Part shown: positions 63,922-64,000 of the stretch, piece by piece
Numbering within the stretch: position 1 is the stretch's first letter
Layout of the letters: each line of letters begins with the position of its first letter
NCBI GenBank assembly: GCA_029532415.1
Contig: JAQOTA010000046.1
Span: 992,001-1,056,000, forward strand
Length of the DNA stretch: 64,000 nucleotides
Direction: 5' to 3'
DNA from: Marasmius tenuissimus
Taxonomy: Eukaryota > Basidiomycota > Agaricomycetes > Agaricales > Marasmiaceae
Translations under genes and position numbers: made by a program
The notes under the pieces: model-generated
The model's database searches: none
Told to the model about the DNA's origin: nothing
Seen by the model: only the letters and a program-made list of their open reading frames with translations

Positions 63922-64000
63922 TCCCTGCTTTAGGTATACTGTGTTAACGTAGCGAGCTCAGTTGACAATGGAAGACAACTAGATTGTGTAGGTACCTGTT

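Noticed and set aside
1..64000. CRISPR array, bacterial operons, rRNA genes, centromeric or telomeric repeats.
   Set aside because: No regularly spaced repeats, no rRNA-like sequence and no TTAGGG-type arrays were seen; introns and LTR elements show eukaryotic nuclear DNA.

Overview
The window is nuclear DNA from a filamentous basidiomycete, most likely an Agaricomycete. Protein-coding genes are split by many introns of about 45-65 nt with GT...CTNAC...AG signals. The gene families are typical of that group: a class-3 lipase, UbiA prenyltransferases, a ricin-B-type lectin, a MYND protein, an HMG-box factor and orphan multi-pass membrane proteins. Much of the rest is LTR retrotransposons and small inverted-repeat elements. 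I cannot assign a species from the sequence alone.

Left arm (1-8.2 kb): the 3' end of a secreted lipase gene (+), a double HMG-box protein (-), a 2-oxoglutarate/Fe(II) oxygenase gene (-), and a UbiA-type prenyltransferase gene (-, copy A) flanked by decayed gene fragments. The block from the first fragment through the prenyltransferase and its 5' flank (about 4.4-8.15 kb) recurs in the same order and orientation at about 38.46-42.06 kb (copy B). The window is therefore organised as two diverged copies of a roughly 3.7 kb segment with a 30 kb transposon-rich block between them.

Middle block (8.2-38.4 kb): a 0.6 kb tandem duplication rich in GGCGC motifs; two CACTG-ended hairpin MITEs; and an orphan multi-exon minus-strand gene. 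One intron of that gene holds a 13 kb Ty3/gypsy element (gypsy-1, 13977-27000, target duplication GTGAG). Gypsy-1 carries a hAT-type MITE (19143-19681, 8-bp duplication) and a second Ty3/gypsy chromovirus on the opposite strand (gypsy-2, 19786-25557, target duplication CCGAG), both inside its integrase. A Ty1/copia element (29442-35768, target duplication AAACT) follows, then a family of foldback repeats. All three LTR elements have intact LTR pairs and target duplications, but all carry stops or frameshifts. The best preserved reading frame is the 988-residue RT-RNaseH-integrase-chromodomain frame of gypsy-2.

Right arm (42-64 kb): a secreted ricin-B-type lectin gene cut in two by a 1.09 kb element with terminal inverted repeats of about 280 bp; a hAT-like and a Tc1/mariner-like MITE; an orphan membrane-protein gene (+); a MYND zinc-finger gene (-); two inverted-repeat elements; and a small secreted cysteine-containing protein (+). 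A convergent pair of paralogous multi-pass membrane proteins follows, bracketed by two copies of one TA-inserting MITE. The last 2.8 kb holds only poorly supported minus-strand exons.

Apart from the two prenyltransferases and the nearby oxygenase, which could act on one small-molecule pathway (inference), nothing shows the genes working as one system. The strongest story is evolutionary: segmental duplication plus repeated, datable nested transposition, including gene disruption (lectin) and intron invasion (orphan gene).
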